Shown here: in pieces, positions 1 through 7,322 of the stretch | Layout of the letters: every line of letters starts with the position of its first letter | Position numbering within the stretch: the first letter of the stretch is position 1 | Assembly: GCA_964450835.1 (NCBI GenBank) | Contig: CAYVEQ010000031.1 | Location: forward strand, 1 to 19,848 | Direction of reading: 5' to 3' | DNA from: Caccocola sp964450835 | Lineage (GTDB): Bacteria > Synergistota > Synergistia > Synergistales > Synergistaceae | DNA length: 19,848 bases | The notes under the pieces: model-generated | What the model saw: the letters and a program-made list of their open reading frames with translations, nothing else | The model's database searches: none | What the model was told of the DNA's origin: nothing | Program-made: the position numbers and the translations under genes

Positions 1-140
1 GGCACCCGGTCAAGTTTACTCTTGTACACGGAATAGTAAGGAGCAAGCGGGGGAGCGGGGGGCACAACAGATCTTCGCGTCAAACCGTTCCGCTTGTGAA
101 AAGACCGCAAACTCCGACCCGTTGTCAACTGTTAATGACT

Positions 141-603
141 TTAGGATCCCGTTACTTGTCCGGGATTATCCGTTTTAACAATGAACCTCAATTTGTCTTC
201 CTTTTCTATCTCGTGCTTATTGTAGCGATTAAGACCTTTCTTAAAAAAAATTTTTGCACTTTTTGAACCGGCTTCGGCAGTAGGAATATCGCCTGAAGAG
301 TATCGTCTTTTGATATTCCCGAGTACACTCTTTTGCCTCTCCCGACCTGCCAAAACCGCCGTGGAAGCCCGCGCCCGTCAGGCTGCCGCCGCCTTTCGGC
401 TTGCGTAAACTCGCTGTCAAACCGCAGAATTTTAATACCGGTTCCATATATTTTGCAAAAACAGTATCAGGTGTACTGCCATAGACAACAATGGCCATGG
501 TATAAAGCTCATCTACGAGGCAGGCGAGTCCGGCTTGAAAATAGCCCGGATCTTCACCAAGGCTTTGAGCCGGCTCCACCGTCTTACATAAAGTATTATC
601 CAT
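141..603 (-). pseudogene. Degenerate DUF4417-like reading frame
   Basis: Reading the minus strand from 603, an open stretch contains a segment of the form YFQAGLACLVDEL followed by AIVVYGSTPDTVFAKY. This resembles the 'VYGS.PD..F..Y' core that I associate with DUF4417 proteins, a phage- and element-linked family of unknown function. The frame begins just after an in-frame stop, lacks the expected N-terminal half, and after about residue 60 turns into unrelated low-complexity sequence. A second open frame (353 to 141) overlaps it in another phase, as expected after a frameshift. There is no convincing ribosome binding site at 603. The stretch also looks more AT-rich than the genes around it. 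I read it as a decayed gene fragment. The family match is from memory of the motif only, and the whole frame could be chance. Confidence 0.3.
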
Positions 604-1029
604 TGTACCGGGTCACCGGATATTCTGCCTCTATTAAATCTTTTCTATGACTTGCTTATTGCGAGCTGAATTGTATGCTGTCAGAGAAAATTCACCAGCT
701 TTGGAAAAATTCAGGAAACCTTTTGTATAATCACCGCGCGTCCGGCAATCTTTAGCGCGTGCCGAAAATTTGTACGCGCCGGTAAGGCTCGCGTATGCGC
801 GCAATCGGCGCGGAACCGGATTTGTCCGCCGGCACTTCCGCAACAGCCGCCGTGGCATTAAAATGTCGGTAGCACGGAGCGTCGGAGCGCGCCGCGCGTC
901 GGGGCAGGCCGGTAAGGCCAAGACATTCGAATAAAAACAGACGGCCCGTTGAGCCGCGAGCGGAAGGCAGAATCTCGTTTGGACGAAGAGAGAAGAAAAA
1001 AAATCACCGATATGGAGGTGCGCGCCTTT
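604..1029. other. Intergenic region with one weak promoter candidate
   Basis: No frame here has a plausible start, ribosome site and protein-like composition together. The one signal is a TATAAT at 726-731 on the plus strand, preceded by TTGGAA at 701-706 with a long 19-base spacer. It could drive the acyltransferase gene through a leader of about 300 bases, but the spacing is poor. Inside the leader (about 740-940) the sequence is GC-rich with several short inverted repeats (GCGCG and GCCGGC runs), and I recognise no RNA family in it. Confidence 0.3.
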
Positions 1030-1866
1030 ATGGCATTCGCGCGCGCGATACGCCCGGGGTGGCGCGCCAAGGCACTCGCCCTCCCTCTTATCGCACTGCT
1101 TAAACTCACGGGAGTGCGCAAAGACATCGCGCGGCGCAACATCATGTACTGCTTTCCGGAGATGGGGCGCGCGGAGCGGGAAAAAATTCTGGCGGAATCC
1201 TACGAGAACATGATATGGACGGGAGTCGAGCTGCTTGCGTGGCAGCACGACCCGACCTTGATCGATCGTATGCCGGTGAGCGTCGAGGGCGAGGAATATG
1301 TGAATCAGGCCTTTGAACGCGGCAAGGGGCTTATTGTGTTCTCCGCGCATCTCGGCAACTGGGAGCTGGGTCCGGCGTGGTTTTCACGCCGCTGGCCTTT
1401 CTGCGGCGTCGTCCGTCATTCGGACAGTCCCTTTCAGCGCGAGGTGATAGCGCGCCTTCGCGCTGCCTCGGGTCTTGTGACGATAGACAAAAGAGCGCCG
1501 ATGATACGCATCGTGACAATGCTTAGGAAAAACGGCTGCTTCGGAGCACTTACCGACCAGCATGACGGCGAAGGCTTCAAAGCGCCTTTCTTCGGACACG
1601 AGACAGGCACGGCGACAGGCTTGGCCGCTTTCTCCGTCCTTACGGGCGCCCCTCTCCTGCCCTGCTCTTTGCGCCGGCTCGAACCTTTTAAGTTTGCGAT
1701 AAAAATGGGCCCTCCCATGCCGCCCGCGCCCGAAGAATTGTCGCGCGACGAGGCTATCGCCTATCAGACTTGCCGCATCAACGAGGTCTACGAGAAGATG
1801 ATACGGGCAAACCCCGGCCAGTGGCTCTGGCAGCACAGACGTTTCCGCGAGGTAATCACGGACTGA
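1030..1866 (+). CDS. Lipid A biosynthesis acyltransferase (LpxL/HtrB family)
   Basis: Probable Kdo2-lipid A (late) acyltransferase that adds a secondary acyl chain to the lipid A precursor at the inner membrane. The protein has the family's HLGNWE motif at residues 107-112 (catalytic pair H107/E112), the 'TDQHDG...FFG' block around 175-189, and the C-terminal NPGQWLWQHRRF block at 261-272, which is typical of LpxL/HtrB/LpxM enzymes. At 278 residues it is slightly shorter than E. coli LpxL (about 306). I chose the ATG at 1030 because a strong GGAGGTG lies at 1014-1020 with a 9-base spacer. An ATG at 1012 or a TTG at 949 would extend it, but neither has a comparable site. The N-terminal hydrophobic stretch (about residues 15-27) fits a membrane anchor. 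It stands alone, with the met operon starting about 280 bases downstream. Which acyl position it modifies cannot be told from sequence. Confidence 0.9.
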   Translation: MAFARAIRPGWRAKALALPLIALLKLTGVRKDIARRNIMYCFPEMGRAEREKILAESYENMIWTGVELLAWQHDPTLIDRMPVSVEGEEYVNQAFERGKGLIVFSAHLGNWELGPAWFSRRWPFCGVVRHSDSPFQREVIARLRAASGLVTIDKRAPMIRIVTMLRKNGCFGALTDQHDGEGFKAPFFGHETGTATGLAAFSVLTGAPLLPCSLRRLEPFKFAIKMGPPMPPAPEELSRDEAIAYQTCRINEVYEKMIRANPGQWLWQHRRFREVITD

Positions 1867-1893
1867 GAAAGCGCGCGGGATTTCCGCGCTTTC
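1867..1893 (+). terminator. Hairpin after the acyltransferase gene
   Basis: A perfect 9-base-pair stem, GAAAGCGCG / CGCGCTTTC with a 9-base loop, begins immediately after the stop codon at 1864-1866. It is followed by GCGAAAA rather than a T run, so it is not a classical intrinsic terminator. It may end transcription weakly or protect the mRNA 3' end. Confidence 0.4.
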
Positions 1894-1915
1894 GCGAAAA
1901 ATCCGGCGCGCCGGG

Positions 1916-1944
1916 TTGACAAGCGCGCTTTTCGTCATTACAAT
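1916..1944 (+). promoter_or_regulatory. Sigma-70-type promoter for metNIQ
   Basis: A perfect -35 TTGACA at 1916-1921, a 17-base spacer and TACAAT at 1939-1944 make a near-consensus housekeeping promoter. It lies about 200 bases upstream of metN. Transcription would start near 1951 and run through a structured leader containing a terminator, so the strong promoter is probably throttled downstream. Confidence 0.85.
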
Positions 1945-1979
1945 ATCCTGCATATTTGAAGAAGGAGGAGCGGACGGTT

Positions 1980-2060
1980 TTGAACGTTGCCCATGTTGCG
2001 GACAAAATGATAATGTGCGCGTGCTTCGAAGGCTCCTCTTGTGGTTTGCCGGACGCCTGA
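1980..2060 (+). CDS. Putative leader peptide with clustered Met and Cys codons
   Basis: A 26-codon frame starts at TTG (1980-1982), 9 bases after GAAGGAGGAG (1961-1970), a very strong ribosome site with no other gene to serve. It ends at TGA 2058-2060, 25 bases before the terminator stem at 2086. The middle reads KMIMCAC, with ATG, ATG, TGC and TGC codons at 2007-2024, plus a TGT at 2040-2042. Clustered codons for the sulfur amino acids upstream of a methionine importer are what a ribosome-mediated attenuator would need. The weak points are the TTG start and the lack of a clear strong antiterminator. If the small ORF is chance, the ribosome site may simply be the 5' arm of a regulatory stem. 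Confidence 0.4.
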   Translation: MNVAHVADKMIMCACFEGSSCGLPDA

Positions 2061-2085
2061 GGCGCGCCGCGTGTGAAATCATAAG

Positions 2086-2115
2086 ACCGGGCCTTTCTGG
2101 GGTCCGGTTTTTTTT
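2086..2115 (+). terminator. Intrinsic terminator in the metNIQ leader
   Basis: Stem ACCGGGCC (2086-2093) / GGTCCGGT (2101-2108) with one G-U pair and a 7-base loop, followed by eight T from 2108 to 2115. It lies downstream of the promoter and 35 bases upstream of metN, with no full-length gene before it. It therefore most likely works as a conditional terminator rather than as the end of the upstream gene. Confidence 0.85.
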
Positions 2116-2150
2116 GTTGTGAAATCCGAAAGCGGGAGGGCGGGTTTTAT

Positions 2151-3119
2151 ATGATCGAGATAACCGGACTCGGGAAGTATTTCGGGGAGCATAAGGTTCT
2201 TTCCGATATTTCCCTGTCGGTCGAAAAGGGCGATGTTTTCGGGATTGTCGGCCATTCCGGGGCGGGCAAGTCTACGCTGCTCCGATGTCTTAACGGCCTT
2301 GAAAGCTATTCCGAGGGCAGCGTGAAGGTCAAGGGAAGCGAGGTCAGGGAGCTCGACGACGCGGGGCTGAAGATGCTGCGCCGTGACATGGGGATGATTT
2401 TCCAGAATTTCAACCTCATGAACAGAAAGAACGTCTTCGAGAATATTATCTTCCCGCTCAAAGTGTGGAACACGCCTAAGGCCGAGGCGGAAAAGCGCGT
2501 GAACGACCTGCTTGAGCTTGTCGGCCTTACCGCGAAGCGCGACGAGAAGGTGCGCAATTTGAGCGGCGGACAGAAACAGCGGGTCGGCATAGCCCGCGCT
2601 CTCGCGCTGAATCCGGAGATTCTGCTCTGCGACGAGGCGACTTCGGCGCTTGACCCGAAGACGACGATTTCCATTCTGGAGCTTCTTATGGACATCAACA
2701 AGAAGCTCAACGTCACGATTATCGTAGTCACGCACCAGATGGAAGTGGTCAAGATGATCTGCAACAAGGTTGTTATCCTGGACGGCGGGCGCATCGTGGA
2801 TTCCGGCGACACGGACAAGCTCTTCCTCGCGCCGGGGCCGCAGCTGCGGAAGCTGATAACGGACGATTACGCCGTCATTCCGTCGGGGATCAATATCCGC
2901 CTTATCTTCCCGCGCGAGGTGGCAAACGACGCCGTTATCACGAGCATGGCGCGCGCTCTTGATGTCAATTTCTCAATCGTCGGCGGGCGCATCGAAAAAT
3001 ACCGCGAGACCGTGATGGGATTTCTGATAATCAACGTCGCGGAAAAAGACGTCGCCGCGATAGAAAAATGGCTGAAAGAGAACAAAATGCACTGGGAGGT
3101 GGTAGAAGATGGTCGGTGA
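2151..3119 (+). CDS. metN: Methionine ABC transporter ATP-binding protein MetN
   Basis: ATPase subunit of the MetNIQ importer for L- and D-methionine, acting on the cytoplasmic face with MetI. It has Walker A GHSGAGKST (residues 34-42), Q-loop Q85, signature LSGGQ (137-141), Walker B ILLCDE (157-162) and switch H195. A C-terminal domain of about 75 residues (roughly 245-320) has the NIL-domain position and style; in MetN this domain binds methionine and inhibits transport when the cell is replete. The length of 322 is normal for the family. The start has GGGAGGG at 2134-2140. The gene overlaps metI by 11 bases, indicating coupled translation. The NIL domain together with neighbours metI and metQ makes methionine far more likely than another substrate. 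Confidence 0.95.
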   Translation: MIEITGLGKYFGEHKVLSDISLSVEKGDVFGIVGHSGAGKSTLLRCLNGLESYSEGSVKVKGSEVRELDDAGLKMLRRDMGMIFQNFNLMNRKNVFENIIFPLKVWNTPKAEAEKRVNDLLELVGLTAKRDEKVRNLSGGQKQRVGIARALALNPEILLCDEATSALDPKTTISILELLMDINKKLNVTIIVVTHQMEVVKMICNKVVILDGGRIVDSGDTDKLFLAPGPQLRKLITDDYAVIPSGINIRLIFPREVANDAVITSMARALDVNFSIVGGRIEKYRETVMGFLIINVAEKDVAAIEKWLKENKMHWEVVEDGR

Positions 3120-3744
3120 GCTTCTTTTCGCTCTTTGGGAAACGCTTTACATGGTCGTCATAGCGACCGTGCTCTCCGGCATATTCGGCTCCGGCGTCGC
3201 CATTCTTATGATAATAACCGGGCCAGCGGGCCTTCGCCCGAATCCGCCCGTTTACCGCGTGATAGACGCGGCGGTCAATCTGCTGCGCTCCTTTCCCTTC
3301 ATCATACTGCTCATCGCGATAATCCCGCTGACGCGCCTCATCGTCGGGACTTCCATCGGCAGCACCGCTTCCATTGTGCCGCTTACCGTCGCCGCCACGC
3401 CTTTCTTCGCGCGTCTGATGGAGGGCAGCCTGCTTGAAGTTGACAGCGGCGTCGTGGAGGCGGCGAAATCCTTCGGCGCGTCCACGTGGCAGATAATCTG
3501 GGGCGTCATGATAAAAGAGGCGATGCCCGCGATAGTGCTCAACTGGGCGGTCGTCGCTATAAACCTGCTCGGCTATTCCGCGATGGCGGGCGTAGTCGGC
3601 GGCGGCGGACTGGGCGACCTCGCGATAAAGTACGGCTACAACCGTTTCCAGACGGACGTCATGATATATTCGGTCGCGATACTAATAGTGGTCGTCCAGG
3701 TTATACAGTGCATAGGCAACTACGCCTACGAGAAGATCAGGTAA
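3109..3744 (+). CDS. metI: Methionine ABC transporter permease MetI
   Basis: Inner-membrane permease of the MetNIQ importer. The 211 residues contain about five hydrophobic spans (roughly 12-37, 58-80, 85-102, 143-165 and 184-203). The cytoplasmic EAA coupling loop is visible as EAAKSFGASTWQIIWGVMIKEAMP around residues 117-140. Length and topology match MetI (about 217 residues in E. coli). Its ATG lies inside the end of metN, in another frame, so the two are translationally coupled. metQ begins 56 bases after its stop. Confidence 0.93.
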   Translation: MVGELLFALWETLYMVVIATVLSGIFGSGVAILMIITGPAGLRPNPPVYRVIDAAVNLLRSFPFIILLIAIIPLTRLIVGTSIGSTASIVPLTVAATPFFARLMEGSLLEVDSGVVEAAKSFGASTWQIIWGVMIKEAMPAIVLNWAVVAINLLGYSAMAGVVGGGGLGDLAIKYGYNRFQTDVMIYSVAILIVVVQVIQCIGNYAYEKIR

Positions 3745-3800
3745 TGGTAAAAACGCCGCGGCGCGCGGCGGAAAAACAAATAAAAAGGAGAGGTACAAAA

Positions 3801-4583
3801 ATGAGGAAGCTTTTTGCGGTTTTATTGGCGGCGGCGCTTATCGTCCCGGCGGCGGCGTTCGCGGACGACAAGGAAATCAAAATCGGGGTGACCCCATTCC
3901 CGCACAGGGATATCGTCGAGGCGGCCCGCCCGCTTCTTGAGAAAGAGGGCTACAAGCTGACGATAATCGATTTCACCGACTACGTGACGCCGAACACGGC
4001 TCTTGCCGAAGGCGCGCTCGACGCGAACTTCTTCCAGCACATTCCCTACTTTGACAACTCGAACAAAGAGCGGAACCTTAAATGCGTCTGGGTGGCGAAG
4101 ATTCACATCGAGCCGATGGGGCTTTACTCGTCGAAGGTAAAGAGCGTCGACGAAATCGGCGAAGGCGCGCAGATTGCGGTGCCGAACGACGCCACCAACT
4201 GCGCCCGCGCGCTTCGCGTTCTCGAGAAGGCCGGGCTGATTAAAGTCAAGGAGGGCGAGCTTGTAACGGCCAAGGACATTACCGAAAACCCGAAGAATAT
4301 TAAAATCAGCGAGATAGAGGCGCCGCAGCTTCCGCGAACGCTCCAGGACGTGACGGCCGCCGTCATCAACACGAACTTCGCCGGCGAAGCGGGTCTCAAC
4401 CCGGCAAAAGACGCGCTCGTAATCGAGGACAAGGATTCGCCCTACGCGAACGTTATCGTCGTGCGCGAGGCCGACAAGGACAGCGACAAGACGAAAGCTC
4501 TGGTAAAAGCCGTCCAGTCGCCCGAAGTCAAGGCATACATCGAAAAAGAGCTGATGCCGAAGGGCATCTTCCCCGCATTCTAA
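3801..4583 (+). CDS. metQ: Methionine-binding protein MetQ (NlpA family)
   Basis: Substrate-binding component that delivers methionine to MetNI. The start at 3801 is fixed by AAGGAGAGG at 3785-3793 and by a typical signal peptide (MRKLFAVLLAAALIVPAAAFA). The mature part opens KEIKIGVTPFPHRDIVEAARP and contains NTALAEGALDANFFQHIPY and INTNFAGEAGL, all hallmark stretches of the NlpA/MetQ family. The length of 260 is usual. Unlike most MetQ proteins it has no lipobox cysteine: the signal ends in AFA-DDK, so it would be a free periplasmic protein. It is the last gene of the operon, followed by an intrinsic terminator 20 bases after the stop. Confidence 0.95.
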   Translation: MRKLFAVLLAAALIVPAAAFADDKEIKIGVTPFPHRDIVEAARPLLEKEGYKLTIIDFTDYVTPNTALAEGALDANFFQHIPYFDNSNKERNLKCVWVAKIHIEPMGLYSSKVKSVDEIGEGAQIAVPNDATNCARALRVLEKAGLIKVKEGELVTAKDITENPKNIKISEIEAPQLPRTLQDVTAAVINTNFAGEAGLNPAKDALVIEDKDSPYANVIVVREADKDSDKTKALVKAVQSPEVKAYIEKELMPKGIFPAF

Positions 4584-4600
4584 CATTACCGGCAGCAGAA

Positions 4601-4628
4601 AAACGCCCCGCGCCCGGGGCGTTTTTTT
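4601..4628 (+). terminator. Intrinsic terminator of metNIQ
   Basis: Stem ACGCCCCG (4603-4610) / CGGGGCGT (4615-4622) with loop CGCC, extended by flanking A-T pairs and followed by a run of seven T (4622-4628). It is a textbook rho-independent terminator just after metQ. Confidence 0.95.
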
Positions 4629-4970
4629 ATGGCGCGGGCGGCTTTGCCTGCGCGCAGCAAGAGCGGAACGCGCATAGCGGCGAAAACTCCGGCACACCGG
4701 GCGTCGGGGGCTTTCCCTTACATACGAAAACCGAGGCTGACAATATTTGACGAGCCTGTCGTCGTCGAGACGGCGGGATTTACGCGGGCGCGCTTGAAAA
4801 GAAAAATGTTCAGGAGGCCGGGAGGTGAGCGGCCTGCGCCGAAAGCGCGGAACCTGCCCGTTAAGAAAATTCTCCGCGCGCAGCGCGCTGTTATATAATA
4901 ACGGAGCAGCGGCGGCGGAAGCGGCCGCCGCGTGAAAGAACAGGTTTTTGTCAGTCGGGAGGCTGGAGGA
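4629..4970. other. Intergenic region with a possible promoter
   Basis: Open frames exist on both strands, but they lack ribosome sites and conserved-looking protein, so I call no gene. A perfect TATAAT at 4894-4899 is a likely -10 for the downstream gene. The best -35 at 18 bases is TTCTCC (4870-4875), which is poor. The ribosome site for the next gene, GGGAGG, is at 4957-4962. Confidence 0.45.
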
Positions 4971-5609
4971 ATGAAAATTTTCCGCAAAGCGGCGGCGGTT
5001 GCGGTTGCGGCGGCGATAGCGGCGGCTGCCCCGGCACCGCTTCATGCCGCGGCGCTTGAGTTCAGCGCGGAATTTCGCGAGAAGCTCGGAGACGATGTGC
5101 GCACGGGCAAAATATACGTAACTGAGGATAAATTCCGCTGTGAGACGGACGGTGCGGATTCGATTGAAATCACGCGCGCGGACAAAAAAGTCATGTGGGT
5201 CATATTTCCCAAAAGACGCGTCTACGTTGAGGAGGAGTTCTGGGGCAGCCCGGCAGACTTGTCTGCCGTCGGCCCGCCCGAAAGACAGGACGGGGGAAAC
5301 CTCTCGCGCGAAGAGCTCGGCTCCGAGACAGTGGACACCTTCCGCCTGAAAAAGTTCCTTGTGACCGTGAAGTACAATGACGGTGACACGGAGGACAGAT
5401 ACTACGAATGGTACCGTTCCGACTTTCCCGTCCCGGTAAAGACTGAGTCGCTCGACGGCTATATGTCCTACGAGTACCGCCGCATCAAATTCGCGAAGCA
5501 GGATCCGAATCTTTTCGACCCGCCGCACCGCTATAAAAAGATAACGGCTGAAGAGCTCGCCGAGCTTGAGGAAAAACAGCCCGTCAAGGCGGCGAAGAAG
5601 AGAAAATAA
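4971..5609 (+). CDS. Secreted DUF4412/LolA-like protein
   Basis: The 212-residue protein has a signal peptide (residues 1 to about 27, lysine/arginine then alanine-rich, ending LHAAA). The mature domain reads GKIYVTEDKFRCE (47-59), then IEITRADKKVMWVIFPKRRVYVEE (65-88). This pattern of a metal-free beta sheet with 'DKKVMWV..P....Y' is seen in DUF4412 and outer-membrane-lipoprotein-sorting (LolA/LolB fold) proteins. Such proteins are thought to handle lipids or lipoproteins in the periplasm. The C-terminus is a short helical, lysine-rich tail (191-212). I chose the ATG at 4971 rather than the GTG at 4932 because GGGAGG sits 8 bases upstream and the signal peptide starts there. It appears to be a single-gene unit. 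Function is assigned only by fold resemblance. Confidence 0.75.
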   Translation: MKIFRKAAAVAVAAAIAAAAPAPLHAAALEFSAEFREKLGDDVRTGKIYVTEDKFRCETDGADSIEITRADKKVMWVIFPKRRVYVEEEFWGSPADLSAVGPPERQDGGNLSREELGSETVDTFRLKKFLVTVKYNDGDTEDRYYEWYRSDFPVPVKTESLDGYMSYEYRRIKFAKQDPNLFDPPHRYKKITAEELAELEEKQPVKAAKKRK

Positions 5610-5690
5610 CCGCCCGCAAAACCGCAGAGGGAAGCGGTGAGCGCAAAACGTCACGGGACCGGCGTAAAAGTAAAAATCTCAAAGCACAAG

Positions 5691-5723
5691 AAAAACCAAA
5701 AGCCCGGCGAAAGAACGCCGGGC
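5691..5723 (-). terminator. Terminator hairpin between DUF4412 gene and tRNA-Ala
   Basis: Perfect 8-pair stem GCCCGGCG (5702-5709) / CGCCGGGC (5716-5723) with loop AAAGAA. On the minus strand it is followed by TTTTGGTTTTT (5701 down to 5691), making a good terminator for the tRNA 11 bases upstream. On the plus strand the tail is only CCGTTATTTT, so it may also end the DUF4412 transcript, less efficiently. Confidence 0.8.
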
Positions 5724-5734
5724 CCGTTATTTTC

Positions 5735-5810
<76 letters not shown>

Positions 5811-5824
5811 GAAAGACAAAAGCG

Positions 5825-5853
5825 ATTATACTGACTAAGGCAGGCGCTGTCAA
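5825..5853 (-). promoter_or_regulatory. Consensus promoter of tRNA-Ala
   Basis: On the minus strand, TTGACA (5853-5848), a 17-base spacer and TATAAT (5830-5825) match the sigma-70 consensus exactly. Only 14 bases separate the -10 from the first base of the mature tRNA, as expected for a stable-RNA promoter. Confidence 0.95.
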
Positions 5854-6005
5854 GCGATTCGCGCCCGGTATCGGTATCATAAAATGCACGTGACTTTTTG
5901 GTATAAACCGAAACGGCGCGCCGCAGGCCGCGCGGTGGTAAAATATGCGCGCGGAGCGGCGTTCGCGAGGCTCCGCTAAAAATAACGGACTGCGGAGTTG
6001 ATAAC

Positions 6006-7241
6006 GTGGAGATAAAATCGCCGAAAAATATAAAATTTGCAAGACGCGCTGCATTCGCGCTGATTGTCTTTCTTTGCGCGCTTTCGTTCTGCCGCGCCGG
6101 ACGCGCCTTCGCGCTGACACGCGGGAAGGTTGAAGCGTCCGTTGCCGCGGCGCTCGGGCGCGAGGCGCCTGCCGAAACTCAAGCGGAAGAAGACGGCGAT
6201 ATGACGCGGCGCGACGCTCTGCGAATCGCGCTTGAGGCCATGGGGTGGGGTTTTGCTGTGGCCGCCGTAGACCAGATAGGCATACTGCCGGAATGGCCGG
6301 AGGCGGAGGGCGTTTCCTATATCGCATCGACGATGAACCCCGCGCCGCCGGAGGTCATGACTGCCGAGCCGGACGGGTTCCTTCTGCCGGAGGAACTGGA
6401 AGGGCTCGCGCGCTGGCTCGGCGAGTGCCGCGAGTCCGTGTCGTGGCGCGCCTCTTTCGCGTGGAACGGCACCGAACTTCTGCTGATCAAGCGCGGCGTC
6501 GGCGACCCGTCCGGCCCAGCCTCAGGAGATCCCAAGGGCGGCAGGAACGAGCCGTTTTTCGCGGCGGCGCTCTACACGGATATGAAATCCGTCCACTGCC
6601 AGATTGCGACTGCGGAAATGATTGGCGCGAAACGCGCGGCTCTCGCCACGATAGCCGGGGAAAATTACGGCGTCGCGGGAGGCGTCAACGGAGGCTATTT
6701 CGCCGGCGCAAAGCCGATAGGCGTGCTGCGCCGTCAGGGGCGCACGGACAACGCCCGCTTCTGGCCGCACAGGTCGGCTTTCGGCTGGAACGAGGCCGGA
6801 GATTTTATCTTCATAGACGGCAAGATTGTGAACAATATCGGCTCCGCGCGCGAGTACGACGAATACACCGAGCTTATGCAGGCCGGGCCGCTTCTTGTCA
6901 AGGGAGGCGAGCCTTCGCCGAACACGGAAGACATCGATCCGAACGTGCTTAACCGCAGGCACCCGCGCACATTTGTCGGGACGGACGGCTCGCGGGTCGT
7001 CTGGGGCGTCGTCGACGGGCGCGACAATATGCACAGCGTCGGCGTGACGATAGAGGAGCTGCGCCGTTTCTGCGCGGAGGAGCTTTCGCTCACCGACGCG
7101 CTTAACCTTGACGGGGGCGGCTCAAGCTCGATATGGTGGCGCGGAATGACGTTTTCTCTTCCGAGCAATACAAGCGACAGCGAGCGGCCGATACCCTACG
7201 CGGTGCTCATCTTCGAGCCGGGCGCGGGGGTGCGGCAATAG
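6006..7241 (+). CDS. Secreted phosphodiester glycosidase (NAGPA/DUF2233) with SLH-like N-terminal segment
   Basis: The 411-residue exported protein starts at GTG 6006, with GGAG at 5994-5997. Residues 13-36 form a hydrophobic signal segment. Residues 67-102 (TRRDALRIALEAMGWGF..) resemble a single degenerate S-layer-homology repeat. The catalytic NAGPA domain occupies roughly 180-405, with GVNGGYF (226-232), HPRTFVG (319-325) and LNLDGGGSSS (367-376), the family's signature blocks. NAGPA-domain proteins include the human 'uncovering enzyme' and bacterial enzymes annotated in exopolysaccharide metabolism; they cleave sugar-phosphodiester bonds. The likely place of action is the cell envelope. 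The natural substrate is unknown. No strong promoter is evident, and the gene diverges from the tRNA. Confidence 0.85.
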   Translation: MEIKSPKNIKFARRAAFALIVFLCALSFCRAGRAFALTRGKVEASVAAALGREAPAETQAEEDGDMTRRDALRIALEAMGWGFAVAAVDQIGILPEWPEAEGVSYIASTMNPAPPEVMTAEPDGFLLPEELEGLARWLGECRESVSWRASFAWNGTELLLIKRGVGDPSGPASGDPKGGRNEPFFAAALYTDMKSVHCQIATAEMIGAKRAALATIAGENYGVAGGVNGGYFAGAKPIGVLRRQGRTDNARFWPHRSAFGWNEAGDFIFIDGKIVNNIGSAREYDEYTELMQAGPLLVKGGEPSPNTEDIDPNVLNRRHPRTFVGTDGSRVVWGVVDGRDNMHSVGVTIEELRRFCAEELSLTDALNLDGGGSSSIWWRGMTFSLPSNTSDSERPIPYAVLIFEPGAGVRQ

Positions 7242-7322
7242 GCCGTTGCGCCGGAGGGCTTTCCGCTGTTAAACTATGAACGGCGGTTGTCCGCGAGATC
7301 AAAAGGCGAGGGGAAAATTAAG

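Larger units (their letters stand above)
1963..2115 (+). promoter_or_regulatory. Candidate attenuator leader of the methionine importer
   Basis: Between the promoter and metN the leader can form at least two structures. First, 1963-1971 (the AAGGAGGAGC region, which is also a Shine-Dalgarno) pairs with 2032-2040 (GCTCCTCTT) in a 9-pair stem including one G-U. Second, the intrinsic terminator at 2086-2115 forms. A short GGTTTG at 2043-2048 could pair, with wobbles, with 2088-2093 of the terminator stem as a weak antiterminator. A Met/Cys-containing small ORF (1980-2060) spans the region between them. I do not see SAM-I (S-box), SAM-II, SAH or T-box consensus elements. Leader-peptide attenuation and an unfamiliar riboswitch class are both open explanations. 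Confidence 0.5.

Noticed and set aside
795..869. 24-codon small ORF in the acyltransferase leader
   Set aside because: It has only a weak AAGG upstream and no codon pattern suggesting regulation; short open frames are expected by chance here.
1945..2115. SAM-I, SAH or T-box riboswitch
   Set aside because: None of the conserved core elements I know for these classes (for example the S-box GGCAACC-type core or the T-box TGGNACCGCG) is present, so I call only a generic attenuator.
1916..2122. 68-codon frame across the metNIQ leader
   Set aside because: It would begin on the -35 element of the promoter and run through the terminator stem, so it could not be transcribed from its own start.
4629..4987. 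Overlapping ~89-codon frames on both strands between metQ and the DUF4412 gene
   Set aside because: Neither has a ribosome site or any familiar motif, and one begins inside the terminator T run.
3822..5654. 610-codon open frame on the minus strand
   Set aside because: It lies antisense to metQ and the DUF4412 gene and crosses their intergenic terminator. Its composition is Arg/Ala/Leu/Val-rich shadow protein caused by high GC at third positions.
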